64,000 nt of DNA from Phallusia mammillata (lineage: Eukaryota > Chordata > Ascidiacea > Phlebobranchia > Ascidiidae): positions 124,001 to 188,000 of the forward strand of contig QLIY01000168.1 in assembly GCA_003260075.1 (NCBI GenBank), given 5' to 3'. Position 1 is the stretch's first letter. Each line of letters opens with the position of its first letter. The notes below the pieces were generated by a model that worked only from the letters and a program-made list of their open reading frames with translations, did no database searches and was not told where the DNA came from. A program made the translations under genes and the position numbers. This document shows, piece by piece, positions 12,742-26,500 of this stretch.

Positions 12742-15700
12742 TCAATGTTTTCGTCGATACAATGCATTGACATAGGCGCGCATGAGTTTCACAATTTCGT
12801 TGACTTGCTCGGCTGTGAAAGAGATGTCTCCACGAGATTCGGTTTGTAGGCGGAAAACGTTGGCAGTGCTCGCACCGAAAGATTGAATTCTGAAATAAAG
12901 ATAGAAAACTTAGGATTGTTTTTCAGTTTGCGACATTGGAAATTAAAAACTGCTGTATTTGTTTTTTTTCCTCTTTCCTGTGTCTATTTTAGTGCTTCTT
13001 AAACTTTTTTCTGTCTGGCTGTTGCAACAGCTTGCTGATGTAAAAACGCCTTCCGTCATATCAAAATACGATAATGTGTGAGGTTGATGCACGCCCGCGG
13101 TGTAAAAACTTCGGATTACATGTTAAAAGTAGTCAATAGTACTAAAACATTTCACCAAATATGAACTATGTGTATTATCTAATCACAAGTCACCAGAGAC
13201 ACAGTATAAGGTTGGAGAGAACAGTCGCATATACTAGCGGACGTCATCCACCGTTTTATACACATATTTCACCTATAGGCATCTTCAGTATCTTACCAAA
13301 AAAAATCTAAATACTTTTTTCAAATTGCTTATATTAGACAAAAAAGACATATATGACCAAATTTCATTTATCGTTGTACTCCGGTTTATCTTATGAATGA
13401 CTGTCGAGATTTATTACCCATTTTTCGCCTCTGTTCATTGGATATTGCAAACGCCCCCAGGGGAGAGCCGGGGCCCACTTCATGTGTCACTGTTATATTT
13501 TAATAGTACTTGGTAAAAACATTAACAGAAAAAATAACTCATTATAATTAGGAGCATTACTTTTCGTAGGAGAAATGATCCAACGACTGTGGATGACCTC
13601 GTTTAAACACAGTAGCTCCTTGTGCGGAAACGGCCAGAGATAGGAGGGTTTGGCCGAACTGTGCGTCATGGTTTTCAACTTTGAAAAGGTAAGATCCGTA
13701 TCCGGGCCAACGCCGGGCTAAGTTGACGTATTCCACCTAAAACAAGTTTATGAAGTAAATCAACGAAAGGGATAAAATAAAGTATGTGTGGAACACTATA
13801 TAGAGATCTGTTTATAAGTTTAATGACGAAAATAACGGCCCAAATAGACGTAAAAAGCGACATGCTTTATTGTCCAACCGTTTCGGCAAATGCTCAAGTC
13901 ATCAGCGATATAAAGGGCCACATTAGTTACACCCGTTTAAGCATGTCTCTTTTACGTCTATTTGGGCCGTTATTGTTTAAAAACTCAGTTTAAACCGACA
14001 AGTTGTAAGTTTTTAACGGTATTTATATATGGTCTAAAACAGTGGTTCTCAAACTTGTTTATTGTCGGGGCCAAATGGTATTTTTTTAGTGTGTTGGGAG
14101 CCGCAAAAAAAACGAACACTGGAGAAAATCACTACAGATTATTACTTTAAAACTAAAATAGCAATGTTTGGTGGTTTTCTGAGGTCTGGTGCGATCCGCA
14201 AAATAAGTGTCGTTTTTACAACCCACAACCGAAAGTTTAGTATGCTATGTTTAGTCCAAATTTCAGCAAGTCTTACCACTGCTTCTTCAGCATGCATCCC
14301 TTTTAATCTTCTCCAGCGATCCAGGACATTGGATTTTACATCTTGCAACTCCTCCAGAAAGAGAGTCCTCTTCATGTCGTCGCTTTCTGCTTCTTCTTTA
14401 ACTTTCTTCATTCCTCTCTTACGGAATGTGTTGAAGAGACTCGAACCCTGGGGAAAAAATAATCATGAATTATCACATGACAAGTAGCAAATAAAAATGC
14501 AAATAGGAGGAAAATGAAACATAGACCCTACAACAAAACAAGGTATGTATAAGTTTATGGACAACGAATGAGAGATTGTAAAATATGTTTAAGTTATGCA
14601 ACATGGTAGGAAATGTATGCTGGATAATAATAATAGATAGATAGTGTATATTTTTTAGAGAAATGGGTTTTTAGATCTAAGGGGGTCATCACTTCCTGGT
14701 CTGATCAAATTTTATATTTATACGTACTCATAACGTTTACAAACTTTGTGACCTGTTTGTTCTGTACAATATTTTATTAGTTGTAGGGAATAGCTTATAG
14801 GTGGACCTTTAAATCTGCTGAAACCTTACATGAGACTTGTAGGAAAAATGGAAAATTGCATAAAACGTATGAAAGATTGTAGATAATGTACAGAGAAGAT
14901 TGTAGGAATAACTGTTCGATTTAGTTGCATAATCTGTCAAAGTAGACATTTCTATAAATCTCAGTGAAATATTAAATGAATACACCAAACAGGATACACA
15001 CTAGATTAGAAATTAGAATAGAAAAAAATTTCGGGCGTATGCGATCTGTTCTACTTACTGAACGCTTTTTGGATGGTGTTGCATTTGCATTTGCATCTCC
15101 AAATGAGTCGGTCCTCTTGAAGTAGAAATCCTCATTCTCGTGTGTTATATCGTAAGCCGAAAGAAGCTTGTTAAGCGGATAATACTTGCCAATCTCAGTG
15201 CTACAACGTAAAAACACAAAATATTGTTAAAACCAAAAAATTTTTACTATGTTTTCATGTCTGTCAGTGACGTTAGTGTTTAAGGGTTAAGGCAGTAGTT
15301 CTCAAACTGTGCGTCGAGACGGCCTGGTGCGTCTTTCAATTTTCCAAGGGCGTCGCAGAATATTTCCGTTTCGTGGCTTTTTGTTGTTGTATCAATAAAC
15401 ACAACTTTAATAACAAGTTTTGTCATTAATTAAATTTGCTGGTGCGTCGCAAGTCCATAAAACTTTTCCACAGGCGTCGCAACAAAAAAGTTTGGGAACC
15501 ACTGGGTTTAGGTTACGCAATTTACGTAGCATTTATTGCACTATTAATTTATTACAATACTGCAGCCCGGCAGGCACAAATATTCAGGATTTGGGATTCT
15601 TAATAGTAGCACCCAAATCTGACAAGTCATAAACGCAAGAAAAGTTTGCATATTTCATGTAAAGACGATTTATTTTGTAAATCTAAAACTATTTACCTTG

Positions 15701-17560
15701 CAAAGTTACATTTTTGATTTTGATTTGGTGTTTATTAACAACTATAAAACTTACTCGATATTAATTTGGTGATAATTTCCTTCGGCAAACTGTAATCTGA
15801 GTGCAGCAAAATCCCGCAATACGTCATCAGAAGCAGGGTAAAGTCCCTGAATAACTTGCTCATGGACCTAAAATGTTAAAAAAATCGATTTCAAAAACTA
15901 AAAATCCATCAGTGTTATCTGCATTTTCTTAATAGCAATCTATTTTCACACCTACTTAATAACTACCTATTTTCACAAGCCTAATATAATACCAATGCAA
16001 AAAAAAACTTAATTTGCACCCCAATAGAGTTTTCTGGCAAAACTGATGTGACTACACTTTTAAACGGTTACAGGTTCATTGTGAAATTTTAGAAAATTAG
16101 AAAACTTACATCTTCATACACAAAGTGATATTCGATGGAGTCTTCCTGTGAGTCGATCGGATCAAACACACAGTAGAGTTTGAAGTAGAAAACCCATTCC
16201 GACTCTTTTCCTCCGTTATCTGGACTCGCTTGAAGCTCCAAGTTCATTCTGTTCACCAATAAGCATGTTTGTTTATTGTTGTTTTTAATGAAATTTAATA
16301 TAGTGGTGACAAAAGTATGGGATTCTATACATAATTTAGTGGTGTGTAGCCTAAAGATCAATTTTTAAAAGTATTTGAACAAAATTTGAATCCCGTCCTC
16401 TTTTTAACAATAAAATTTGCAACGTGTATTTAAAAGTGTCATAATTCGCACAATTAAGACTTTGTCATTTTTTTTCGTTTATCGATGACCAATTTGCCAA
16501 TCTTATTTTGCCATTAAACAGAGTTCGCGATTGAGCAGATGATTTTTCTAGCAGTTTTAGCATCCCTATACAATTAAACAAATTATGCGATAGACTGGTA
16601 TGTCATTATCAGGATTGGTCTGTAATAGGCAATACAAATTTCATTTTCGACCACTGCATTTCATGCAAACGATCCATTTAATTCCCACATGTCTTAGCTA
16701 CAAAATTTGACTGGTTGAATCCAAGCTACAAAGCTGTAGAAATGAAACGAAACTTACTGTTCAAACTTGGCCACAACATCAGCGAGGTAAGTGCTTGGTT
16801 CTATCGCTCTGTCGACTTGTCCTCTGTGTTCGAACAAAGCGAAAGTATTTCTGTTTCCTTCAACATGCATTCCATGCCGCAATTTCTGGACAACCTGAAT
16901 CAAAATGCGTGACATATTTAAAACATCATAATTTTGGACGGAAATGTGGTAATTCTGTTAAATTTTAACATGCATTTAAAACTGTTAAAATATTCAACGC
17001 GCTTTGCAAATCGTTTATTTCGCAGATTGCAACTCTCATGTGATGTTTAAGAGTTTTAAAGTTTAAAATTTAGAACTTGTTGACAAAATACAGATGTACA
17101 AGGCAAAGCTAACACTTAATTTTAAGTTTGTTACTAACAGCAGTCCTCACCGCCGCGTAAAACATTTTTTTATGATTTATAAAGATATCCATTCAGGTAC
17201 TCTTTTTTCAACGTTTAAAAAAATGCAAGTAATTTTTAAATCCACGATGTTATTTTTTAATTCAATTGTTAAAAAAATCAGTATTGGCCTGCGCGCTACG
17301 TAAGATATTTGCAAATTCTCAATACATTTCAGCCATGTTTTCGTACCTTGCCGGCTGTGGTAAAAGAATTAATGTAAATATCGCAGGTCGCTCCACCGTA
17401 GCAGTTTATCACAGTGACCAGGTCCCTCATTTCGAGCACTGCGCAAATCTCGGCAATCGATGGAACCATTTCACGCCGTCGTGACGTCTGCTGACTCAGC
17501 GCATTTTCGCCAAACTCAGCATATGCGGCACCGAGAGTCTTTGGAAAACGTTCTTGGACC
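12742..17560 (-). CDS. MYO10: MYO10 FERM domain and C-terminus, exons 40-47
   Basis: Exons: 17347-17560, 16758-16894, 16110-16248, 15755-15867, 15059-15200, 14277-14447, 13561-13736, 12742-12889. Markers: [19 protein letters not shown] (F1), [70 protein letters not shown] and the final helix [20 protein letters not shown] before TGA. The F2 segment between about 15200 and 14277 has a [13 protein letters not shown] linker. Nothing is truncated. Confidence 0.93.
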
Positions 17561-20500
17561 CTGAAAAAAAAAAAGATTTCATAGACTTGCAAAAACCGAA
17601 CTTGCATTAACCTAATGTACAACCAAAAAGACGTTTTCCTATCATATATCCCCCCCCCCTTACATTCCTCCCTTCGCCCATTTTCGAACTATTCATTCCT
17701 CCCCATACGACGAAAATCAAATATAACATAAAAAATTAAAGCAATTTGAAATAGACCTTATAATTAGGGATGTCCATTCAGAATCCTTTACCAAATGTGA
17801 ACCGGGTCCAAATTATAATGGACATAATAATGTATACACAAAAATATTCTGTAACATATCCAATGTATTTTTTTGCAGTTTTTATGAAATTCCTCCCCTG
17901 AACTCATAAAATTCCTCCCCGGTTGGGAACCACTGATATATATCATATATCACACGCTGTATAACGAATAACCACATATACTAACCATATAACGGACATG
18001 TATTTGCAACTTTTTTATTTTTATTGGGTCCCCTTTTTTTGTAAGGCATTTAAGAACATGATTTTTAGGCAAGAAGAAACGAATGGGTCCTTTCAGCGAA
18101 GAGGACCCATAATAAATGTAGTGTTTGCAATGTATCCTACAAATAGTGGTGGTTTTCATAGGGCCTTTTATTCTAATAGAATATATTCATGCCAATATGA
18201 GCTTATGGTAGCATATTGTTTGTTGACATTTGCAGAGTTAACTAGAATTTTTCTGTTGGCAATTGCTTTCCTTATTTCTGGAACAAACGCGCTCCATGTG
18301 GCTTTGGTAGTACAGAACAAAATATTTAAAATTGAATCGGATTCTTTGCAGTACGGATTTTTTTTTGTTAAGGTATCATTTTATAGTTAATATACCCAAA
18401 ACCAAAAATAGTAACAAAACCCCTAACCTAAAAATGATCACCACATTAACTATAAGATTTGTACTAACTGCGGAAAATCAATATTCGTAACAACACACTC
18501 ACCTGGCAAGATGTGTTTTCAAATAAGCCATAACAGGCCTAGATGGATGATATGCGCAACACATACAAGCTATCAGATGCCAATAATGTGGACATGAAGT
18601 AACATGTAGCTGATCGCCCATCTGTTCCTCTGTGGTTAGTTGTAGAGTGTAAACTGCTGTCTGCTTTATCAGCTGCAGATATAGCTCGTCCTGGAACAGC
18701 TTGGAACCATGACATGCCCTTAGAATTGCCTGCAACCGAATGGTACATATTATATGAATACAAAGAATGCAAAGATGTACAGAAATTATTGTTTCTATTT
18801 TTTACATAAAACAGTGAACTTATCTTACTTTAAATCTTGATAAACACTGACATGCAGCTTTTGTGGGTGGTTAGCAGAATATTTTGAATATTTTATATAT
18901 TTTTTTTTAAATCTACAAACACCATACCACACATAAGCCACGCATTTAGCTAAATTTCGATATCTTCAAAAATGCTGACAGTTAGGGCTATTTGGGTTAG
19001 TTAGGGTATTATAATTAAAATTCAATAAAACCAACTTTAAAACTTAGTTCCTAATGCAAAATTTTTAAAAACTTGTTTCCCCTAACACCTCTCTAGCTGT
19101 CACATTACGCCACCTATCGCGATATTTAAGTAAATGTTGGGCTCAAGTGAGTTGTGGTGTTAGTAGATCTACCTTTTACATTCGTTTTTTGTCCTTGCAC
19201 TATAAGTAATAAGGCTGATTTTAAAAAAAAAGCTGACCAATGTAAGTCACACCGCTTCTGTTTCACCCAAGAAAGGCCATAGGAATCGTTAAAACATTTA
19301 CTCCTTTCACCGTGGTGAGATAATATCATCGGCAAAACACGGGCAAACTTATGCAAAAATATCAAGCGTTTACCTGCAGCGCCTGAGCCTCCTCTCGCAT
19401 GTTACCGAAGGTCTGTTCTTCCATCTGCAGCAAAACGTTGAAGATTCGAACCGCCTCATCACGTAACGTGTAATGGTCGTCACGCGAGGGCACCTGCGAG
19501 TAGACCAATTAAAAAATTGGGGAGCAAAATCTACAGCCTAAAATTTTGAAAAGAATAATTTTTAAATTTTGACATATGAGCCACAACTGCAAAAGTTTTC
19601 AACAAATAGATTATGAATCTATGTTCAAAACTGGGATCAGGCCTAAATCGCCAATGCTAACTAGCTATAACGACACACCAGGATTTAAAACACAGTCTCT
19701 AGGTCTATTAGAGGCTTTATACCGAATCCGGCCTCTTAAGCGTACCTACATATGGCAAGACATGGGTAGAAAATTCTGGCAAGCGGCAAGATTCGAATCC
19801 ATGACAGCTTCACTGGGGCTGGCGCTCTAGCAATGAGCATCAATAAATACATAAATAGGGTATAAATGATTACCTGTTCATATGGCAGTGATAACAACGG
19901 AGATCTTAAAGGTTGATTGGTTTGACGGAAAATTGGATTCCTCTTGTAAATCAGGTCAATCTCCTTTTCACTGTCGTGGGCATTCTGCAAAAAGAGAATT
20001 TGCAAACCAGGTTTAATTTCTACTCTATATTCTTGCTTGAAAGTAATTTTTGAAATATTAAAATTTATATATTTTTCAACGTGCTCTTTTTATGCTTAGC
20101 AGTACACAATAGCGAGTAGTAAATGTGGTTCATATTCGTTTTCCAGCCTAATATGTTTTTTATTTGAATCTTCTTAACGGAAGTGTAACGGATATTTGCA
20201 TTTTTAAACTTATGGCTGTCATTCGTCGACGCGGAGGTCATGGCAAATTTTTAAATCTTTTAACCAGATATGAAATTGTTTTGTATTAGAAACAAAGTCT
20301 TTTCAACTTACCTTAACTTTGTCCATGAGCACTTTGGTCTTGGTGACAATTTGTGGTTGTCCATCTATCATGGCTTGTATCTCACTACTCCATATATTCG
20401 CATCTTCCTCCACTTCTGTACTGAGACGAAGAGCGTGTTTGCGTCCGTAAACCACAATCTCCCATAAACCGGTCTGTTTCTGTTGATAAACATCGTATAT

Positions 20501-23500
20501 GTGACATCTTGTTTAAAAAGCTTTATGGCAGTGTACTTTAGCTGGGGCGAGATTTGAACACAAGAATATATACTTTTGAGACTGGTTAACTGTATTTTTC
20601 CTTGAACTCTCTGCATGAATTGTCATTTAGTCATTTTAGTTACTACAAGGCTTAAACCGTCTTGAATGACTTATTTTATTTACACATGTATTTGAAGAAG
20701 CATAAGATGTATCTTTATCAAATTTATTTATTTATATCTATATGTATGTATATGTAATAGTGCACGATGCGCAACATATACATGTTTAATTTGATGGAAC
20801 AGTATGAGTTTCAGCCAAAAAGAATATTCATAACTGGGATTGGCCCTAAAGCGTTAATGCAGACCAGCAATCACGAAACACTTTTTCAATCATAGTATGC
20901 CAGGTGTAGTAAAGGCTTGATATCAAACTGGATTTATAAAAAGTTCGTTGTATCACGTGAGGTGATTGTGAATTCACGAAAACCTTTCACAAACTTTCTT
21001 CAGTTCACGAATTTGAAAAAATTTGGACAATGAGTCCAGTAAGTACAAAAAACTTTTTTAGTACCTCGCCTCAAACTTAAAAACTAATTACATTGTTTCA
21101 TTTGTACTGACTTACTGTTTAGCACATCACAAAAGTAATACACTTACGAAAACTGCTTCATCAGGCAAGGTAACAACACAAAGACTATTGAGGCCCATGG
21201 ATCCAATTTTCGGCGCTCCTCTATTGCTTGTCTTGTAATATTCGATTGCACTTGGCTTCAAAACGAACCACCTTCGTTGGTGACTGACTCTCTGTTTCTC
21301 GTACGAGGTTTTTAGCATCCAGCCTTGTTGGATAAACGAGTCTTGCCCAACCTTGCAATAAGACGTGTGTTAAAAAGTTAGCAGTTTAATTAAATTAATT
21401 TTACTTTACTTTGCAACAGAAAAAGATATTTGAAAACTCAAACAGAGGTCATGTGCAAAATGAATTAGGTCGTGAGCTTTATCACTTACCGAATCTCCAG
21501 AGATAGCCGTGTTCTTGCTTTCATTCAATAGCGTTATCCAATGATGCATCTCTTCCACTGAGTCACTTGCGAAAGTGTAAACTCGTTGCGAGGTTGTTAC
21601 GGTGAACGTATTTGACTTTCCTGTGGAAAACAAAACATTCGGATGCGTTCACAAGAGTCTGCTATGGTAAAGTTTATTTAAACAACAGTGACCCCATTCA
21701 GAAATAGATAAACGACAGTTCAACTTTTGCAATAATTGTATGCTCAGATTTGCTGCGAAACCCGAAAACGCCTTTAGGAACCTAATTGAGTAGCAGAACT
21801 CAGCTTCAATAACCTGCCAAACGGCAGTATGTTATTTGATGTCTATTTTAAACTCAGTTTTTTTATCAATACTACGTAGCCAAACTCCTAACCCGGATGA
21901 ATATGTTAGCACAAGTCAAATGTTTGCATGTGTTGGTACCTGATACTGATGTGGCTGTAACTTGTGTGACAGTTTGTCCATCAACCGTCATCAGTGCGTT
22001 CTTGGGATTGGCAAATTCGCTCTCCATGTTGGCAATCTCCTTCTCCGAACTCGACATCATTTTCATCAAAATACTAAAAATCAATTTTTGAAGTCAATTT
22101 CAGCACCAAATTATACAACACAAACAGGGGTAAATAGCGTTCAGTTTGACGCAAACGGACAAACTTAAAAATTGGTAACACAACAAAAAACCAAACACAC
22201 ACACACACGCACAAGCAGAAAAATAAACAATCAAACAATACAGATAAACAAACACACAAAAATACCAACAGCCACACACACACACACACCTGACAACAAC
22301 AACCACAGCAGTTGAATACAAATGCAAAATTACATAAAAGTCTCAATTAAATGGAAACAAACGTTTAAAATCACAAAGAAAAACATAGATACAGACAAAA
22401 AACGTCTATAAACACACACAACAACATAAAACAAATACACAAAAATACAGAAAAACAGACACACACACCCACACAAAGACAAACGACCACAACACAGACA
22501 AACACAAACAAACACTAATGAGTATAGACACACACAAACAACCGACCTGTACCACTCTCCGGCTTCTTCGCTTGATTCAGCGGACAAATGATGAATTTTC
22601 GAATTCGACATTATGACGTCAATGCCGTTCTCCTTCTCTGTGACGTCAGTGACATCAGAAATTTGTCCAAGGTCGATTGTTCCTCGACATTTCGCGTTCT
22701 CTTCGTCGTTGTCGTAATATTTAATCTCCTTATTGCGTAAAGTGAACCATCTACAAGCAATTCAATTCAATAACTGAGTAAGGCTGATTCGGTATAGCGC
22801 CTTCAATGGGCCTGGCGTACTGTGATCAATAACTGAGTATTGTTTTAATTGGCGATCCCCTATTACGAAGCTGACACATGCAGCATACGAGGCAGGCAAC
22901 AGTGCTTGCGATTCGACGCTTGTCGGAGTCACCACTGCGCCTATGTAGCTTAGTTGATAGAGTGTGAGCCCAGGAAGGCTCTAGTCGTGGGTCGAATCCC
23001 ACCACATGTAGCCTGTACCTTGCCATATGAGAATGCTTGGTGACCGGCTAATTTGGTATGACGTACAAGCAAGAGATTGTTTGTGTTATGTTGGCTTTAT
23101 GACCGCCGGTTGTAGTGTACAAGTGTACAGGTACCTAGATCTACCGCCGTAAGGTCACATGCCACAGCGGATATAAATTTATGCGGCTGCCCACCTGTAT
23201 ATTAAGGTTTGTGTAATGGCGGCCCTGTATTGAAAACCCGACTTTTGTACTAATGGCCAATTAGACTTATTATTCACGCTCGGTGGACCCTGGCGGCCGG
23301 AACTCTAGAAATAAGAACCTGTGATGAGACCGACAATAGCAAAAAGGTCGTGAACCCCTACCTTGCTGCAATGCAAATAATTTACATCACGATGAAAAAG
23401 TTAATCTGTAAACTGCTTGTGCTATTTTTTGCAGCATGGTAATGTATTTTATAAATGACTGTTACGTAATAACAGAAACCTACGGAAAGGTAAAATCGAA

Positions 23501-26500
23501 TTGTACAGTGATGACCCAATTATCGCAAACTGATGTATGCGTCATTTTGGTGATTAAACACGTTAATTGGCACAGAATTGAGTGATACAATTAAAAGGCA
23601 GTAATAGAAGGACCTAATTACCGCGACTGACTTTTCTACGTCATAATTTTTTTGTGAAAATAAAAATCTGAAAAAAGTTTTATGAGCTTTACGGCAAAGA
23701 GATATCCTAAACTCCTAAGTTATACTTTTTTGAGCACGTTTATTCAGACGGAAAAATCTGTTTCGTTTAAAATCAACCTTCTATCCTAAATTCATATCCT
23801 TCGCTGTTGAATTGGTTTAAAAATACTATTTTATTCGAAACCATAATTTTAATTAACAAACGAACTTTTTTTGCCAGTTCTTCCGGGGCAGAGTTCCACG
23901 CAAAGTCCCCTTTCCGCCATCAGCTTTCTTAAACAACCAGCCGCATTTCAAACTGTCTTGTTTGCTTCGGAAAAACATAAAAGTGCTGTTGCTTAAAACA
24001 CACCAACGCCGTTTCCACTGTCCCATAAGACCACCCTGTTGAAAACACGAAATGTTGATTTATTTTTAATTTGTATTCTTTTTAGAAAAATGTTTGTTAC
24101 AGGATCATAGAAACGCAAGGCGCTTTAAAGGCGCTTTACTGAGTTCAGACGGTCTCTTATGCATTCTCCCATGTGGAAGACACAGGCTGAAAAATCTAAC
24201 CTGCAGTGGGATTCGAACCCACGACAGAAACATTAAAAGTTATTTTTTTTAAAGTATTTTTTAAATTTATTTTGTCTAAAATGGTGCACATGTTTTGAAT
24301 TTACAACCATAAAGTATCTTATACTAATATAATTTGATTAAAAACACTTTTAGGTTTGTATTCATATAGTCGACGTACTTTAATATCAAGGTAGGAATGG
24401 AAATAAACATTAGGATTCCATTTATCAGCTACTTCCATTCCACCACTGTTTGAAGTTCCATCGTCACTGATGTCGTCATCATCATCGAATGACGAGTCGG
24501 TGTAATAAGATTCTACGAAGAAAAGAAGAGATTAGTATAGTTTGTTTTCTGTTTTTTTGTTGTGCCGGGTATATATGATCATCGTACGCCAAAAGTAGGC
24601 CTTACACCGAGTCAAGTCGGTCTCAAAGATATTCCAGAGCAAGAAATTTCATCCGAGGTTGAGTTCGAACCAGGGTCCGTCTATCCGGGGCTGTCGTTCT
24701 ACCAACTCAGCGAAATAGACCGCTAAGATTTATATGCATGAGGAAGCACAAACGCTTAGGTCTGGTCCCAATAATTAATACACGGTCATCTTATGATATA
24801 GATCAGGGGTCACAAAACTATTTTTTGGTTTGCTGAACCGTATTGATAACATTGTAACATTCAAAAATTAATCTGGTCTATACAAAAGTTCTCCTGTCGC
24901 GATTTGGAAAATTGATTTAACCCAGTTTCATAGTATAACAAAGCCCAGGATTAATCCAAAGCCAGTATGTTACGTCGACTACAAGTGTCAATTGTGCGCA
25001 AACAATTGCCTTATTTTGTTGGTTGTGACGTAATATAGAAGCATTGCTCTTAAGATGAGACGAGCTATACAATTTAACAGTCGCATCACCAGTTTTTAAA
25101 TGGGATTATAGAAAGACCATATCTTGGCGCCCTTATAAAAATCGCCCCGCGGGCTAAGTTTGGAAGGACGGCGCTAAGACATGTAAACTATGCGGCCCGC
25201 GCGAATCATTTTTAAACTTATCCGGCCCGCAGTGAAAAAAGTTTGGTGACCCAGGGTGATTTTCTAAGCAAAAACGACGATACAATTAAACATACCAACT
25301 TCATAATAAGTCCAGCGCAAATTAAGTCCAACAGAGAAAAAATATATAAACAGTAAACACTTCAATTCTTTCATGGAAACATCTAGTCGAACATCCCTTA
25401 CATTCTTCCAACCCGGATAAAGTTTGCCAAAGATTCGACAACAGTAAGTGATCAATCAATCTATTACTTACCATCATCCATATCAGAAGTGCTTCCGCCA
25501 GTTTCGGCAACCTCATCAACTTTTTTCGTTACATCAGGTTGAACGATATCTTTTGACTCCTATTTAGGCAAAGTCATATTAGAACTGTGAAAATGCCTGG
25601 CACTTTAGTAGTTGGGCAAAATTAGTAAATGATTAAGCTAAAAGTAAACGAACTGAAATTGTATTTATAGCAACGTATTGTCGGTTAGTACTTCTTCAAT
25701 CAATTTTGTAGGTTATTTAAATAGTTAGAAGTCTTTATTTGTTAGAAATAAAACGCAATACTAAAATAAACCAAATCATACAAATTGTGGCTTTTGATGA
25801 AAACATTTTTACTATAATCTTGTAATAACTTTCCAGCATAATTCACTACCTAAACATTACAAATAAACCAATATGTACCTGATACTGTACAAAATACTAC
25901 AAAGTTAGTTGTTAATTTAACAGAAAACAAAATAATAAAACCAAAAAATAATCATACATCCATTTGATCAACACCGCTGACGTCATACGCAGTGTCATGC
26001 ATCATTGCGTCGACTTGACTCTCAAAATCTTCGAAGCCTAAATCCTGGAGCAAAAAAACAGTCAACACCAAAATCCAGCTGTGCCCCCCTAACTGCGCAC
26101 CCCCTACTAAAGTGACCGGCTCAAGCCACTGATGAATATTTATACCGTCTCGTTGTCAATGATTTACGTAAAAAGGAAACGGCAATAAAAATAAAGTCAC
26201 CAGTACTAATCATTTAAAACCGATTGACTTAGGTTAGTGTTGATTACAGGGGTTAGTAAGGTAGGTTAAGTAAAAATCTATTAATTGTGACGTAATTATC
26301 TGTTTTGTGCGTCATAGCTTACGTCACGACGCAAGCGAACGAGAGGTGATTCAATTAGGTATCACTTCTGCACGTGTTGCATATTAATAATAAACCGGCA
26401 CATTATGAGGCTGAAATAGTTCAACAGTTCAAAAGGACATTAAAAGTCATTAACAATATTCGTTTTAAGATAACAGAAAAAAATGTAACTTAACTAAAAA

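Noticed and set aside
14062-14487. 141-residue plus-strand open frame
   Set aside because: Antisense of MYO10 exon 45 plus intron and a hAT end.
22074-22611. Cysteine/valine-rich minus-strand open frames
   Set aside because: Translation of a GT-rich simple tract in an intron; only 22547-22750 is exonic.
24660-24715. tRNA-like sequence on the minus strand
   Set aside because: A and B boxes are present but no acceptor stem closes and SINE tail follows, so it is a SINE head.
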